A DNA stretch of 64,000 bases from Anaerolineae bacterium (GCA_022821805.1 JAJECX010000003.1:434001-498000), one strand, 5' to 3'. Positions 17,209-27,904 are shown, counted from the first letter of the stretch. Numbers and translations: made by a program. Notes: generated by a model from the letters alone, not told the origin.

Positions 17209-19206
17209 CTAGTCGGGGCGCTGGTCGACGGGAATTCCGTCATAGACGTCTTGCCGCAGCCAGAGCGCGATATGTTCTTCTTTCAAGTTCTCCTCGCGCA
17301 GCCGGCCCAGGGTCCACCAGGCGGGCAAGTCCCAGAGCCTCAACTGAGCAAGCGACCAGTTCCGGCGCAGCAGAAATCGCTGACCGACATAATCGCCATC
17401 CAGCGTCTTCGCCAATTCATCACTTTGCGCGGTCAATACGATTTGCGCGCGCGCCGCTGCTTCCGCTTTGTTTACGAAGCGAGCATTGGGAAAGTCGCGC
17501 GCAAGCCAGGCGATCACTCCGTCATTGCGAATGACGCCTTCCGCGTCGATCACGATGATCAGCTCGAGGGTAGGAAAGCCAGCAGTATCGCGATCGGCCA
17601 AATCAATTAACGTTTCGCGCAAGAGGCGGGCGTCTTCCGCGATTAGGCGCTGCCGCCACAGATCGCCCCGATCTTCGCCGTTTTCCACGGAGCCGTTCCA
17701 GGCGCCGCCGATGCCAGACAGCAGCATCATCCACAGAAAGCCTAGTCCGACGCCTTGCAGGCAGGTGCCCAAACCCCAGAAATTGGCGGTAAGCAGAAAT
17801 ACGACAGTGACGACCATCGCCGTAATCAGCAGCAAACCAATCCCATGCAGCAGGCGCGTCTGCGATGGTTCGAGCAAGAGGGGAAACAGCTCAGCGAAAT
17901 TCGTGTCGATTGGAAGCTGCGTCATCAGCCGGGCGACTTGCATAAATTGCACCGAGAGGATCAGCAGAAACATAAACACGCCGGCGGAAATCGCCCATTT
18001 CACCCAGCGGTAGCGCGGCGCATAGAGCGCGCTGTCATCTTCTTCGTCGTCATTCTGCGACCATAGAAGGACAACCCGTCGATTAATCATCAGTTGCGTG
18101 ATGCCATAACTCGCCAGCATGGCAAGCGGGACGACGACCCACATCGCATCGGTAGCTCTGGCGCCGGGGTAAAGCAGTAAGCCGAGCGCGCCGATAGCGG
18201 CCCAGGCAGCGGCGAAGCGGTCGATATAAGTAACATCGCCCTTCTTCCACAGCAGCCAGGCGCCGCCCAGCGCATAAATGATCAGCAGCGGCTCATAAGT
18301 GAAAATGGCGATGAAGCCGAGTCTTGTTCCGTCAGCGCTGCTGCTTTGCGTGATGCCGGCAAATGCCCCGTTGAGGAGCGCGCTCACCGTACTAAAACCG
18401 GCCGGATTCAGCATAAAGACGGTCGATGTGAGAACGACCAGCAGAAAAGGCGCGACAGCGGCTCTCGCCATTGGAAAGTCTCGCAGACGCTTCACCGCCA
18501 GCTGCAAGATATCGTCGCCCGGTAGATTGAGGCGCTGCGGCGCGCTGATTGCCGTCCGCCAAACGGCAAGCCAGCCAGCCCCCATCAAGACCACTAATAG
18601 GGGAATGCCGGACGGACTGGACAACAGCAGCATGAAGGTGATGAAAGCGATCGCCCGCGATGCGTCGCTGAGCCGCCGCAAGTACCAATAGCGCCGTATC
18701 ATCCATATCGCCAGAATCGTAAAGAGCATCATAAAGATTGTGCCATCGGCTGTTCGCGACGACACGATTGGGACGGTCAGCAGCGCAAGCAGCGCCGCCC
18801 AGACAAAGGTTCGCGTTCGTCCCAGGCTCTCGCGGAACAATAGTGGCGTCAGGGCGAGGGCGACGCCGGCAATCGCCGCGCCGAGTCGCGCTGAAAACTC
18901 GTTCGCGCCCAAAAGCGAAAACAGCATCAGTTGAGACACATGGGTCAGCGGGCTGCTTGACGCCTTGAACGCGCCGGGCGCATCGTCTTCGATGGTATGC
19001 CAGGCATGCAGCGCGCCTTCCGCCTCGTAATCCGTAAGTGGCACAATGTCCAGGTCACTTATTCGCAGCATCAGCGACAGCAACGCCAAAGCAATATAAG
19101 CCAGCGCTTCGACGGAGACAGTTCGCTCAATTGCTTCGCTGGCAGCGCGGTCGCGAGAATCAACTCGCTCCGGTATGGCTTGCGTTAGTGTGCCGTTTGT
19201 TTCCAA
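17209..19206 (-). CDS. GT-C-like multi-pass membrane protein (TIGR03663/GT39-related)
   Basis: A 665-residue polytopic protein with about 12-13 hydrophobic helices and a C-terminal extracytoplasmic domain of about 150 residues. After the first helix (ALAYIALALLSLMLRISDLD) is an acidic first loop, TDYEAEGALHAWH, matching the D/E-containing loop of GT-C glycosyltransferases and Agl23-like proteins. A hydrophilic stretch with a run of acidic residues (NDDEEDDSA) lies mid-protein on the probable cytoplasmic side. No ATG is available near the N-terminus. The frame begins with TTG at 19206, with AGGGAAAA somewhat far upstream, so the start is uncertain. It follows the YYY gene by 52 bp. It probably uses a lipid-linked sugar as donor; the acceptor is unknown. 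Confidence 0.68.
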   Translation of the reverse strand: METNGTLTQAIPERVDSRDRAASEAIERTVSVEALAYIALALLSLMLRISDLDIVPLTDYEAEGALHAWHTIEDDAPGAFKASSSPLTHVSQLMLFSLLGANEFSARLGAAIAGVALALTPLLFRESLGRTRTFVWAALLALLTVPIVSSRTADGTIFMMLFTILAIWMIRRYWYLRRLSDASRAIAFITFMLLLSSPSGIPLLVVLMGAGWLAVWRTAISAPQRLNLPGDDILQLAVKRLRDFPMARAAVAPFLLVVLTSTVFMLNPAGFSTVSALLNGAFAGITQSSSADGTRLGFIAIFTYEPLLIIYALGGAWLLWKKGDVTYIDRFAAAWAAIGALGLLLYPGARATDAMWVVVPLAMLASYGITQLMINRRVVLLWSQNDDEEDDSALYAPRYRWVKWAISAGVFMFLLILSVQFMQVARLMTQLPIDTNFAELFPLLLEPSQTRLLHGIGLLLITAMVVTVVFLLTANFWGLGTCLQGVGLGFLWMMLLSGIGGAWNGSVENGEDRGDLWRQRLIAEDARLLRETLIDLADRDTAGFPTLELIIVIDAEGVIRNDGVIAWLARDFPNARFVNKAEAAARAQIVLTAQSDELAKTLDGDYVGQRFLLRRNWSLAQLRLWDLPAWWTLGRLREENLKEEHIALWLRQDVYDGIPVDQRPD

Positions 19207-19258
19207 GCGGTCTGGTTTTCCCTATACAACTCGTCAGTTGGTCGGTTTACTTGGTGGC

Positions 19259-22000
19259 TTAGTGATTACGGACGAAATAAACCCGCGATCGCCCCGATTG
19301 ACAGCCGACCGGCAGCCGATTAAGAAACTTGTCTTCGCCCAACTCGCCGTATTTTTGACGCTCTGAAGCGCCATACAGTATATAGTTTATTCCATATCGC
19401 TTGATGATATCATCAACTTCGTTCATGTCGGCGGCGGTGTAAAGCCGCTTCATATCCGCATGCCGCGATCCGGCGATGGACGCGTACGTATTGCCACGCC
19501 ATTGCCGCTCGTGATTCTCCCAACCGAGTACGATGGGGATTCCTGTAAGCGTGCCGACGCGCCCGTATTCAATGCGATAGGGATCGCCAACCGCCTCGGC
19601 GACAACGGCATCGGCGCGCCCGACCAACTCGCTCAAACACTCAATTGCATTTAGGTCATCAGCGTTCAGCAAGCCATCAGCGCCGTTAAGGCTTAGCCTC
19701 TCTTCAATGGTCAAGGCATCGTCTTGAAAAACGACGATGCCCGCGTGATTGGCTCGAATCAGGTCGGATTCCGTTGCCTCGATTAGGCTGGCTCTTGAGA
19801 AAAGTATAGCGCCCGGCTCCACCCATTGTCCCTCGGCGACCCGTCGAACGGCTTTGTCCCATTCGGCTGGCGCGGCGTAACGGGCGGTATGGATAGACCG
19901 ATGGCGTCCCGTTTCGACTTGCGACCGGTGGTAAAAACTTTCAACCGTGTAGACCAGGCCCGTCCCCATGCTCAGCGCGACTATAACAGCGAATCCCAGA
20001 CGGAGCGCGAAATGTGGCAAGGGCAGTCTGGCGTCAGCCATGATGCTGTACACAGCGTAGGCGCCGGCAATGCTCCACAAGACCCAAGCCTGATAATAGA
20101 ACTTGAAAACTGTGTTGATCCGAACGCCGAAGTTGTCTTTCAAATACAAGAATTCAGGGAACAGCGTGAGGACGAGACCCATGCCGATCAGCAGCAGTAC
20201 AAATCCAGTCGCGCTGGGATACTTGACCCAGGTGATCGCTACTTCGCCGTCGACTTGCGCCTGATCTCGCGCTGGGAAAATCCGCGCCAATACCATGACG
20301 ATTCCCAGCAACAAGATGATCGATGTCAGACCGAAGTCGATCCGGCGTTGAATCAACCGGCCAATCAGTTCGCCAGCTTCCTCGGGCGCGACGACCACGT
20401 TGCCTATAACCGTCATTTCTGGATTGCTCAACGCGATGAATAAGCCGAGAAGAATCATTAAACCCGCCAGCGCAAGCAATAACATCCCGCCAGCGCGCAG
20501 AGCCAGACGCCAATTCAACCTGCGAGCGAGCCGACCTCGCCAAAGCTCGACCAGCAGATAAGCGCCTACTGGCGCGATCAGCGGACCAAACATGATGAAG
20601 AAGCGGCGAAACTGCGTCTGATGCAGCAAGTTCGGCAGCAAGCCGCCTGCCTGCGATCGAAAGCCGACGAAATACGGCAGGTAGGCGATAAGCGCAATCA
20701 ATGCCAGCGACGCGCCAAAGCGAACGAGGCCAATCCAGTCTCCACCGGTCAGCTTGCCGCCTTCGCTTGTCATGAGTCGCCGCAGCGCCTCGGCGCCGAC
20801 GAAGCCACAAAGATAGATGGGACCATCCCAGGCATTAAGGAATGTCAGGCTCCCGATCGACAGGCCATACAGCAGGATATCATCGTTTGCGGGTCTGCGG
20901 CGATTGAGCGTCAAATTCAGCATCATGCCAATCGCCATCACAACGAAAGGAAGGGCGAGCACATGCGGATGATTGTCCCCGAGGATGAAACTGAAGGCGG
21001 GGAACTCGCCGATGGGTTGGGTGCCGATCGGGTTGCCGTCCAAATCATAATCCGTTACCACGCGGCTGGCGCGGAACCACCACCAATAGTCCCAGCTGGC
21101 GGAATGCAGGGTGAGGCTGGCATCTGGATTCTGTTGATAGGCGCCTTCGCTAAAGTTGGAGCGCGCCTGCGTTCCCCAGTATTCGAGGTAGCTTCCCGTC
21201 GCCGCTCGCGCTTGATAGGGGGCCTCGATGATTGCCATCTGGAAATTGCCGACCAAAATCAGCAGCGCCATTGCCAGCATTCCGACGGCGATTGCAGCCC
21301 GGCGCGATGCCGCGCTGCGAATGTGTTTTACGGAAACACGCATCCGCGATCGCGCCAGATTGTAGGCGACGCCGAATGCGGTCAATCCGCTGAGGGCGAA
21401 GAGCGAGGCGACAGTCAAGTTGAATCCGATGGCGCTGCCAATGCCGCTGAGCGTGGAGAGCGCCGACCACATGATATAGCCCATGTAGTAGTAGCTGATG
21501 GCGTAACCAGACATCCAAGGGTCGTTCGGAGGAAAGGCGCCGCTTCGCTGCGCCGCGCTGAAGAAAGCCAATTCCATCGGTTTCTCGGTGCCGCTGAGGT
21601 CGTTTTGGTGGGCGCGGAAAAGCGCCCAGCCGAAAAACAGAATGACGAAAAGCAATTCGGCAGTCAAGACAAGCGCGCGGTTCTCTCGCCACCATGCCGC
21701 GACTTCATTTTCATCGGCGAAGCGCTGATAAGCCAATAAAGAAAAGATCAGGAGCAGCAGCCAAGACAGAACGATGCTGCCGGCTGAATTGTCGAGAAAG
21801 CCAAAGCTGGTCAGTAGCCAGAAGACAGATGTCGCCAACAGCATGCCTAGCGCGCGAGCCAGTGTGTAGCCTCTGTCCGGCAATGCGCGCAGCAGGCGCA
21901 AACACAGCGGAAATGCCGCGACGCCGGCCATCGTGATCCAGAGCCACCAACTGAAGACAATATGCCCTTCGCGAGAAAGCCAGTCCAGCAGAAGCGTCAT
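19259..22000 (-). CDS. Chlor_Arch_YYY (DUF2298) membrane protein
   Basis: A 913-residue polytopic protein of the YYY-domain family, named for a conserved tyrosine run; here it is in SGYAISYYYMGYIMW at about residue 165-180. Other family features are TEKPMELAFFSAAQRS, FPPNDPWMSGY, EFPAFSFILGDNHPHVLALP and, near the C-terminus, GIPIVLGWENHERQWRG. There are roughly 14-16 hydrophobic helices followed by a soluble C-terminal region. The family is restricted mainly to Chloroflexota and archaea and is predicted to act in surface glycan assembly; its biochemical activity is not established to my knowledge. Its ATG overlaps the TGA of the 1945-residue fusion gene by 4 bp (ATGA), so the two are translationally coupled. 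Its whole length resembles the C-terminal half of that neighbour. Confidence 0.85.
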   Translation of the reverse strand: MTLLLDWLSREGHIVFSWWLWITMAGVAAFPLCLRLLRALPDRGYTLARALGMLLATSVFWLLTSFGFLDNSAGSIVLSWLLLLIFSLLAYQRFADENEVAAWWRENRALVLTAELLFVILFFGWALFRAHQNDLSGTEKPMELAFFSAAQRSGAFPPNDPWMSGYAISYYYMGYIMWSALSTLSGIGSAIGFNLTVASLFALSGLTAFGVAYNLARSRMRVSVKHIRSAASRRAAIAVGMLAMALLILVGNFQMAIIEAPYQARAATGSYLEYWGTQARSNFSEGAYQQNPDASLTLHSASWDYWWWFRASRVVTDYDLDGNPIGTQPIGEFPAFSFILGDNHPHVLALPFVVMAIGMMLNLTLNRRRPANDDILLYGLSIGSLTFLNAWDGPIYLCGFVGAEALRRLMTSEGGKLTGGDWIGLVRFGASLALIALIAYLPYFVGFRSQAGGLLPNLLHQTQFRRFFIMFGPLIAPVGAYLLVELWRGRLARRLNWRLALRAGGMLLLALAGLMILLGLFIALSNPEMTVIGNVVVAPEEAGELIGRLIQRRIDFGLTSIILLLGIVMVLARIFPARDQAQVDGEVAITWVKYPSATGFVLLLIGMGLVLTLFPEFLYLKDNFGVRINTVFKFYYQAWVLWSIAGAYAVYSIMADARLPLPHFALRLGFAVIVALSMGTGLVYTVESFYHRSQVETGRHRSIHTARYAAPAEWDKAVRRVAEGQWVEPGAILFSRASLIEATESDLIRANHAGIVVFQDDALTIEERLSLNGADGLLNADDLNAIECLSELVGRADAVVAEAVGDPYRIEYGRVGTLTGIPIVLGWENHERQWRGNTYASIAGSRHADMKRLYTAADMNEVDDIIKRYGINYILYGASERQKYGELGEDKFLNRLPVGCQSGRSRVYFVRNH

Positions 22001-25000
22001 CGGTATCGAACCTCCAGGTACTCGAATATCTCAGCCTCATCAACTTCGTAGATCATGCCGCCTTCGGTCAAGAAAGCGACCTTGAGCAAGTCCGCATCCA
22101 GCATGCGGTCGAACTTCTCCAAGCCTTCTTCTGTTGATTGCACTTCTTCCAGACCGCTTCTGATAATGTATTTGATATCGAAGTGATGAATGATGTCGAC
22201 GGCGATGTCAATTTCCGCGGTATTGTAAAAGTGCTGGATGTTTTCTTCGCGCTGTTCCACCCAGCGCGGCATCGGATAAATGGTGCGCTGCTGCCGCTGA
22301 TGGAAATTCCAGCCGAGTACCGATGGCAGCCCGGTGCTGATGGATATGCGGCCATTCCACTGATACTCGCTTGGTCGGCGCCGGCCCTCAATGATCACGG
22401 GCGAACCGATGACGTTTTCCTGCAGCCAGCGTATCAGCTTATGGTCTACCGAGAGATCTATCCAGCTCGCCTTTCCCGTCTGTGGCGAGTCTTCATAGTG
22501 GCTCGACTGTGTCATATATTCCAAACCATCCAGGGTCAGCGGCAAGTCAGGCGCCATGCGGTCGAAGGAGCGTCCCCGAGTTCCCATAATCGGAAACAAG
22601 GCGGCGATGAAAAGCAGCGTGGCGCAAGGTGTATACCATAAGATACGCAGGTTTCTGCTAAATGTCTTGGATGCCTGCAGCAGGCAAGCGAAGGCGATGC
22701 CGCCGGCAATGCTAAGGAGCAGCCACACCTGCATATAGAATTTGAATACCGTGTTTTGCCGGCCGATATCGCCGTCGATGACGATGATTTCCACACCGAG
22801 CGTCAGCGAGAGCGCCAAGCCGATCAGTACGAGCGTAAAGCGCATAGCTAGCGACTGGCGCGGCCGGAAGTATAGCAGGGCGATCCACGTTACCAGCGGG
22901 ATAACGAGCAGCGCGACCTGGTAGTCCGCGAGCGTCATGCCGATCGCAAGCAGGCCCGAGAGCAGGCAGGCGAGCGCGGCAGTTTTCGCAAGCTGCTGGT
23001 TTTCAATGAGCGCGCGGACGCTCGTGGCGCGCAGCCAGTATGCCGTTTCCCATAACAAGAGCGATACGATCAGGAATAAGAATAGCCCGTGAATATCGAA
23101 ATAGGCCCAAAGCGGAGTTTTGCCCCCGTCCCAAAGTCTGACGCTGTTGTAAGTGGCGGCGTACCACGATGTATAGGGCAGGGCGAAGGCGAAATTCAGC
23201 GCGAGGAATCCGCCAATTTGCGCCAGCAGCTCCAGCGCGGACAGGCGCGTTAGCCAGAAACGCGCGCCAAGGTATAAGCCATACAGCGCCGCGCCAGCGA
23301 TGGGAAAGACCTGAACAAGGGTAGTAACTGACGGAGACAGGCTATCCAGACTCGCGCCTAATGTAGGCATCAAGAGCGTCGCGAGGGCGGCCAAAGCGAT
23401 TAGAACGCCGAGCAGTCGAGCATGAAAGCGCAGATCGGCAATAGGGCGGAGCGTCTCGCGCCAGCGCAGCCACCAGGCGTAACTGAGGCCCGCGACAGCG
23501 AAGAGCGTCATGGTGGGCCAGTCCCAGGTATTGGTCGCGCGCAGCACGCCGATTGTCAGCGCGCCCAGCGCCAGGGCCAGAATTCTCTCCAGGCGCCGAC
23601 GTGAATCATGCTCGGCTTGCGCCAGTTCGTTGAAGACGGAGAGCGCCGCCAATAAGATCAAGGGCATGCTGATCATATGGGCGTGAAGATCGCCATAAAG
23701 GAAGGTGAAGAAGGGCATTTCGGTGATGGCGCCGCCGCCAACCCCCGGCGTCTCCGCTATCACGCGCGATGGTCCCCAATACCAGCGATCGCTGCGAATT
23801 GGAAGCGATTCGCCCTGCAGCGCCCGTCCGATGCCGCGCGCCATGCCGCCGACCAGCGAAAGGGAATTGTGGATTTCGTAACGCAGGCTGTCCCAGGGAT
23901 GCCAGGCTTCCGCCCGCTGCGCGATTTCGGCGCGAACATCTGCCGGCGCTTCGCCGTCGTTAGCGTCAACATACTCGCTGATAAGGAATTGCTCCAATCC
24001 CAGCGGGGTTCTGTATCCACCCAAACTTGCAATGCCGTTTCCCAATACGCGAACTGTATCAAGGTTGCCAAGCGCAACGCATAGTATCAGCGCCATGACG
24101 CCCGCGACCCAAGGGTTGCCGAGCTTGCGCCTGACAGCGGGTTCAGGCTTTGGTTCGCGCTCCTGCCGGTCGCGCCAAAGCGAACCGACGTTAAAGGCGG
24201 CGGCGAATGCGCCTAAGCCCGTAAGACTGAAGATCGTCGGGATCATAAGATTGTAGGCGAAGGCGGGCATCACACCGAGCAAGAGCGCAGGCGCCCCGAG
24301 CAGCACATATCCAAAATAGTAATAATTGATGAAGCCGCCGGAGAACCAGGGATCGATTGGCGGGAATGTTGTGCTGCGCAAGACGCCGTTCAGGTAGGCG
24401 AAATCCATCGGTTTTTCGCCACCCTTAAATGGATGCCAAAGATCAGGGTTGGTCAAGCGCACAAAAATCATTAGGGCAAAGGCGATGATGCCAATAAGCT
24501 CAATCCAGGCGAGCCGTCTCCAATGCTTGCGCAGGAAAGCCAGCAGGAGAACTCTACTGCGGAAGCCCATAAACGCGCTCAACGTCGCGAGTAGCGCCAG
24601 CGAGAACAGAACGCCGCCTTGCGACCAAATGGGAATCTTCAAGCTGGAAACCGCCCAGGCGAACCAGGCGACCAGCAGCATCCCGACCAGTTTGGATACG
24701 CTGTAGCCACCATCGGCCATGTTCGGAAAAAGCGAATAAACCAGGGGGAAGGCGAGCGCGCCGAACACGGCGATAGTCGCGTACCAGACAAGTACGCCAG
24801 CGAACTGGTTCGTATTGATGAGGCTGTCGCTGAAGAAACGATCGGACCAGGTTCCGCCAGCTTTCTGCCTTTCATAATCTTCGGGCGGGAAGGTCAGCGC
24901 TGTTGGCGCCAGATCCGCTTCGAGCGAAGTCCAGTAAAAGACGCCAAGCAGCTGGGCTTCGTCTTCCCGGTTCTCCAGTTCGTGCGCTTGTCTCAACGAG

Positions 25001-27834
25001 GCTTTGGCGAGCGTCGCTTCCACCTTGGCGCGCGAATAGTTCGGCGATTTGCGAAAGATGAATACCGCGGGATGGTCATAGACGTGGAAGGCTTCATCGG
25101 CTTCCAGCTCGTTTAGCCATGCCGGCGAATCATAGATGGGCAGGTGCTGATCGGAGACGCGCCAGGGACCGAATTCGAATGTTTCATCAAAAACGGCGAT
25201 TAACTCGTAACCCAGTTCACCGGCGAAGAGCTTGTCATAATAGAGTGTGGTCAGGGGCCAGCGCATGGGATTTCGCGGCTCTGAATCGTAAAAGCGATTG
25301 CTGGCGATCGTCAGATAATCGCCGATATCGAGCGTACGCAGGATGTCCTCGTATTTGACCTGATTGTCCACGGGATAGGACATGATCTGGTCCTGAGCGT
25401 TGACGAGGCGGTAGAAAGCCTGGGCGCCGCCGCAGTCTTCAGAACTGACCAAGCCGGATGGCGGATCGTCGGCCAATGTTAAGCCGTCCGGCAAGTCGCA
25501 GGTTCTGATGCCGGTCGCGCGGTTGTCCCAGTTGCCTTCGGTGAGCACAACGGATCCGGAGCCAATTACATCGCCGCTCCCGGCCGCGACGAATACCTCG
25601 AACTCGTAGCTGCCCCCCTCTTCTACTTGAAGCGCTTCGACAAAGGGAATGCGATATGACGAGCCGAGAGGATGCTCCTCGCGCTTGAGGTTGGCGGTCA
25701 GGTTCGCTTCGGCAAGTGGCGCGCTATCGCCCGCCTTGTAGATTCGGATGATGATTTCTTCCAGCTGTTCGTCATCCATGGGATCGCCAAGATGCGGCGC
25801 GAATACCGACCTGACATTGCCGCTTGCAGGCGCGACAAAACTGACGCGCTGCGCCTCATTTTCCTTGTATGTCGTCGCTTGGTCAAAAGGCGAGCCCGAA
25901 AGGTTGGGATAGCGGAGGCCCGTATCAGCGAAGGCGATATTGATCAGGGGCGCGCGGTCATCGGCGCCTTCAATCTCCAGCGCAAAGTCGCCCGCTATGC
26001 GCTCGAATATATATCGAGATGACTGGACAAGCGTCGTCTGGTGACGATAGATATTGGCGAACATCAGCCCCCAAAGGAGGGCGAACGCGAGGGCGAATGC
26101 CGCCAGAATCGTCGGGCGATGCTTCCGCGCCGGTGGAAGGACAGCGCTGACCAGCAGTACAACCGCAAGGACGAGCGCGCTGATCGCCGTCGTGTCGGCT
26201 ACGCCATTGATGACTTGAAAACCGCCAATTGCGGCGAAGGCTAATCCGAAGCTGACGAGGAGCAAGGAAGCGTGGGAATAGCTAGCCCTGCCGGCTCTGG
26301 CGCGGCGGAACATTTCATAAAGGCACCAGCCCGCCGTTACCGCCAAAGCGCCATATAAGGGCAAAAAATAGCGCATTGTCATTGGCCAAAGCCGACCCAT
26401 CCATAACATATAGCCGCCGATCCAGACGATCAGCGCCAGATTTTCGGTCGCAAACAGCCGATTGCGCAATATGCGATATACCGACCAAGCCCAGCCAAAC
26501 CAGCCGAGTGCGCCAAAGCTCAAACCCATGCCCCAGAACAGCAAGTCGCGCGTGATATAGACGAGGGGCGAGCGCGCCACCCACTGCCAATTCGGCGGGG
26601 CGTCCTGATGGCCGGCGGCGCCGCGACCGGCCTCGGCCAGGTTGGCGATCCACCGTTCATTCGGCAACAGACCGAACAAACCCGGACCTGCAAAGGCGTA
26701 AGGATTGAGGATGCGGAAAGCGAGGAAGGCGCCAATGCCGGCCACGAGCAAGCCCGCCAGTTGGCGGATGATGATAGACTGGCGCTGATTGCGGCTGAGA
26801 CGCGCGTCAAAAGCCGGCATAGCCTGAAAAGCCGCGGATACGACGATCACGCCGGCCAGCGGCGCCAGGTTGATGCGGCTGGCGACTGCCGTTCCGCAGG
26901 CAATTCCGAAGAGGAAGTATAGCGCCAGCCGGCCGCGTTGCTGCGCCCTAACGGCGCAATAGAGCGCCAGAATGACGAAGAAAGATGCGATTGCGTTGAC
27001 GGTGCCGAAATGCGCCTTCTGAATCGCAAGCGGGGCGGCGGCGTAGAATGCGGCCGCCATAAGACCCACCCAGCGATTGTGGATGCGCGCGCCGATGGCG
27101 AAGATTACGAGGATGCTGAGGATGTCGAAAATCATCGAGAATCCGCGCCAGACCAGTTGGCCGCCCTGAAAGTCAAAGAGCGGCAATCCTGCGTCAGTTG
27201 CGGCGCGGATGAATTCGCTCCCGACGTGCGCCAAGAGCAGCGGAAAAGTACCGTAAACGAAGTAGCCGTGCCCGGCGTTGTGGGGATTTAGCGGCGAGCA
27301 GCGCGTGTCAAAATATCCGCCGAGGCCGCGAGACGCGGGATGGTAATGGCGGCAGCGCAAGTCCTGAAGATCTACAGAAGGCAGCGTTGCCGCGATGGAG
27401 ACCGTGTCTAAGTCGGGAACCAGGAATCGGCCTGCTATTAACGCATCAATGTGGCGCGCAAACAAGGCATCGATTGCCGATTCAAAATCGTCAAAGTCAT
27501 GGATGCGCTCCTCCTGTACAAGCCACCGGCTGGCTTCCGCCGCTAAGGTATCGCGGACAGCGCCCAACTGGATAGCAGGCTGATTGATAATGTCGTCAAG
27601 GCTGCGAACACCAGTCGAATCGCGCGGAACCAGGATAATCTGCTGGGGAAAGCGCGCTTCGTCCGCGGTATATGTATTGCTGCCACCGAGATTTGGCAGG
27701 ACCAGCAACGTGAGAAAAAGCTCATCGGGATGGGTATGCGAGAAATCATCCCAATTCTGACCGACGAAGCGCAAAGCCCCGCCGTAAACGAGAATGATGA
27801 CGAGAAGAAATGCAGCTACAACCTTTTTCCACAT
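21997..27834 (-). CDS. Giant membrane protein: GT-C-like N-terminal half fused to a YYY (DUF2298) C-terminal half
   Basis: At 1945 residues this is the largest protein in the window. Residues about 1-600 look like a GT-C glycosyltransferase: one helix, then an acidic loop with SHTHPDELFLT, an extracytoplasmic insertion, a block of about 10 helices and RILNPYAFAGPG. Residues about 620-1040 are mostly extracytoplasmic and beta-rich. Residues about 1050-1945 are a complete YYY domain, with GEKPMDFAYLNGVLRSTTFP, SGGFINYYYFGYVL, MPFFTFLYGDLHAHMISMPL and a C-terminal GLPSVLGWNFHQRQQR. It is flanked by a GT39-like gene upstream (70 bp) and its YYY paralogue downstream (4 bp overlap). The joining of both activities in one chain implies they act on the same lipid-linked sugar pathway; this is inference. 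The reading frame is continuous and no frameshift is evident. Confidence 0.82.
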   Translation of the reverse strand: MWKKVVAAFLLVIILVYGGALRFVGQNWDDFSHTHPDELFLTLLVLPNLGGSNTYTADEARFPQQIILVPRDSTGVRSLDDIINQPAIQLGAVRDTLAAEASRWLVQEERIHDFDDFESAIDALFARHIDALIAGRFLVPDLDTVSIAATLPSVDLQDLRCRHYHPASRGLGGYFDTRCSPLNPHNAGHGYFVYGTFPLLLAHVGSEFIRAATDAGLPLFDFQGGQLVWRGFSMIFDILSILVIFAIGARIHNRWVGLMAAAFYAAAPLAIQKAHFGTVNAIASFFVILALYCAVRAQQRGRLALYFLFGIACGTAVASRINLAPLAGVIVVSAAFQAMPAFDARLSRNQRQSIIIRQLAGLLVAGIGAFLAFRILNPYAFAGPGLFGLLPNERWIANLAEAGRGAAGHQDAPPNWQWVARSPLVYITRDLLFWGMGLSFGALGWFGWAWSVYRILRNRLFATENLALIVWIGGYMLWMGRLWPMTMRYFLPLYGALAVTAGWCLYEMFRRARAGRASYSHASLLLVSFGLAFAAIGGFQVINGVADTTAISALVLAVVLLVSAVLPPARKHRPTILAAFALAFALLWGLMFANIYRHQTTLVQSSRYIFERIAGDFALEIEGADDRAPLINIAFADTGLRYPNLSGSPFDQATTYKENEAQRVSFVAPASGNVRSVFAPHLGDPMDDEQLEEIIIRIYKAGDSAPLAEANLTANLKREEHPLGSSYRIPFVEALQVEEGGSYEFEVFVAAGSGDVIGSGSVVLTEGNWDNRATGIRTCDLPDGLTLADDPPSGLVSSEDCGGAQAFYRLVNAQDQIMSYPVDNQVKYEDILRTLDIGDYLTIASNRFYDSEPRNPMRWPLTTLYYDKLFAGELGYELIAVFDETFEFGPWRVSDQHLPIYDSPAWLNELEADEAFHVYDHPAVFIFRKSPNYSRAKVEATLAKASLRQAHELENREDEAQLLGVFYWTSLEADLAPTALTFPPEDYERQKAGGTWSDRFFSDSLINTNQFAGVLVWYATIAVFGALAFPLVYSLFPNMADGGYSVSKLVGMLLVAWFAWAVSSLKIPIWSQGGVLFSLALLATLSAFMGFRSRVLLLAFLRKHWRRLAWIELIGIIAFALMIFVRLTNPDLWHPFKGGEKPMDFAYLNGVLRSTTFPPIDPWFSGGFINYYYFGYVLLGAPALLLGVMPAFAYNLMIPTIFSLTGLGAFAAAFNVGSLWRDRQEREPKPEPAVRRKLGNPWVAGVMALILCVALGNLDTVRVLGNGIASLGGYRTPLGLEQFLISEYVDANDGEAPADVRAEIAQRAEAWHPWDSLRYEIHNSLSLVGGMARGIGRALQGESLPIRSDRWYWGPSRVIAETPGVGGGAITEMPFFTFLYGDLHAHMISMPLILLAALSVFNELAQAEHDSRRRLERILALALGALTIGVLRATNTWDWPTMTLFAVAGLSYAWWLRWRETLRPIADLRFHARLLGVLIALAALATLLMPTLGASLDSLSPSVTTLVQVFPIAGAALYGLYLGARFWLTRLSALELLAQIGGFLALNFAFALPYTSWYAATYNSVRLWDGGKTPLWAYFDIHGLFLFLIVSLLLWETAYWLRATSVRALIENQQLAKTAALACLLSGLLAIGMTLADYQVALLVIPLVTWIALLYFRPRQSLAMRFTLVLIGLALSLTLGVEIIVIDGDIGRQNTVFKFYMQVWLLLSIAGGIAFACLLQASKTFSRNLRILWYTPCATLLFIAALFPIMGTRGRSFDRMAPDLPLTLDGLEYMTQSSHYEDSPQTGKASWIDLSVDHKLIRWLQENVIGSPVIIEGRRRPSEYQWNGRISISTGLPSVLGWNFHQRQQRTIYPMPRWVEQREENIQHFYNTAEIDIAVDIIHHFDIKYIIRSGLEEVQSTEEGLEKFDRMLDADLLKVAFLTEGGMIYEVDEAEIFEYLEVRYR

Positions 27835-27904
27835 TTATCCGCGTCCCGTCTTTTGATACGGCAATTTGCTCATGTTATGGCGGTCTCTATTACAGAAATG
27901 ACGC

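Noticed and set aside
20621-21739. A 372-codon plus-strand frame opposite the YYY gene
   Set aside because: It has low-complexity, charged composition, no ribosome-binding site and no recognisable domain, and is opposite a well-supported gene.
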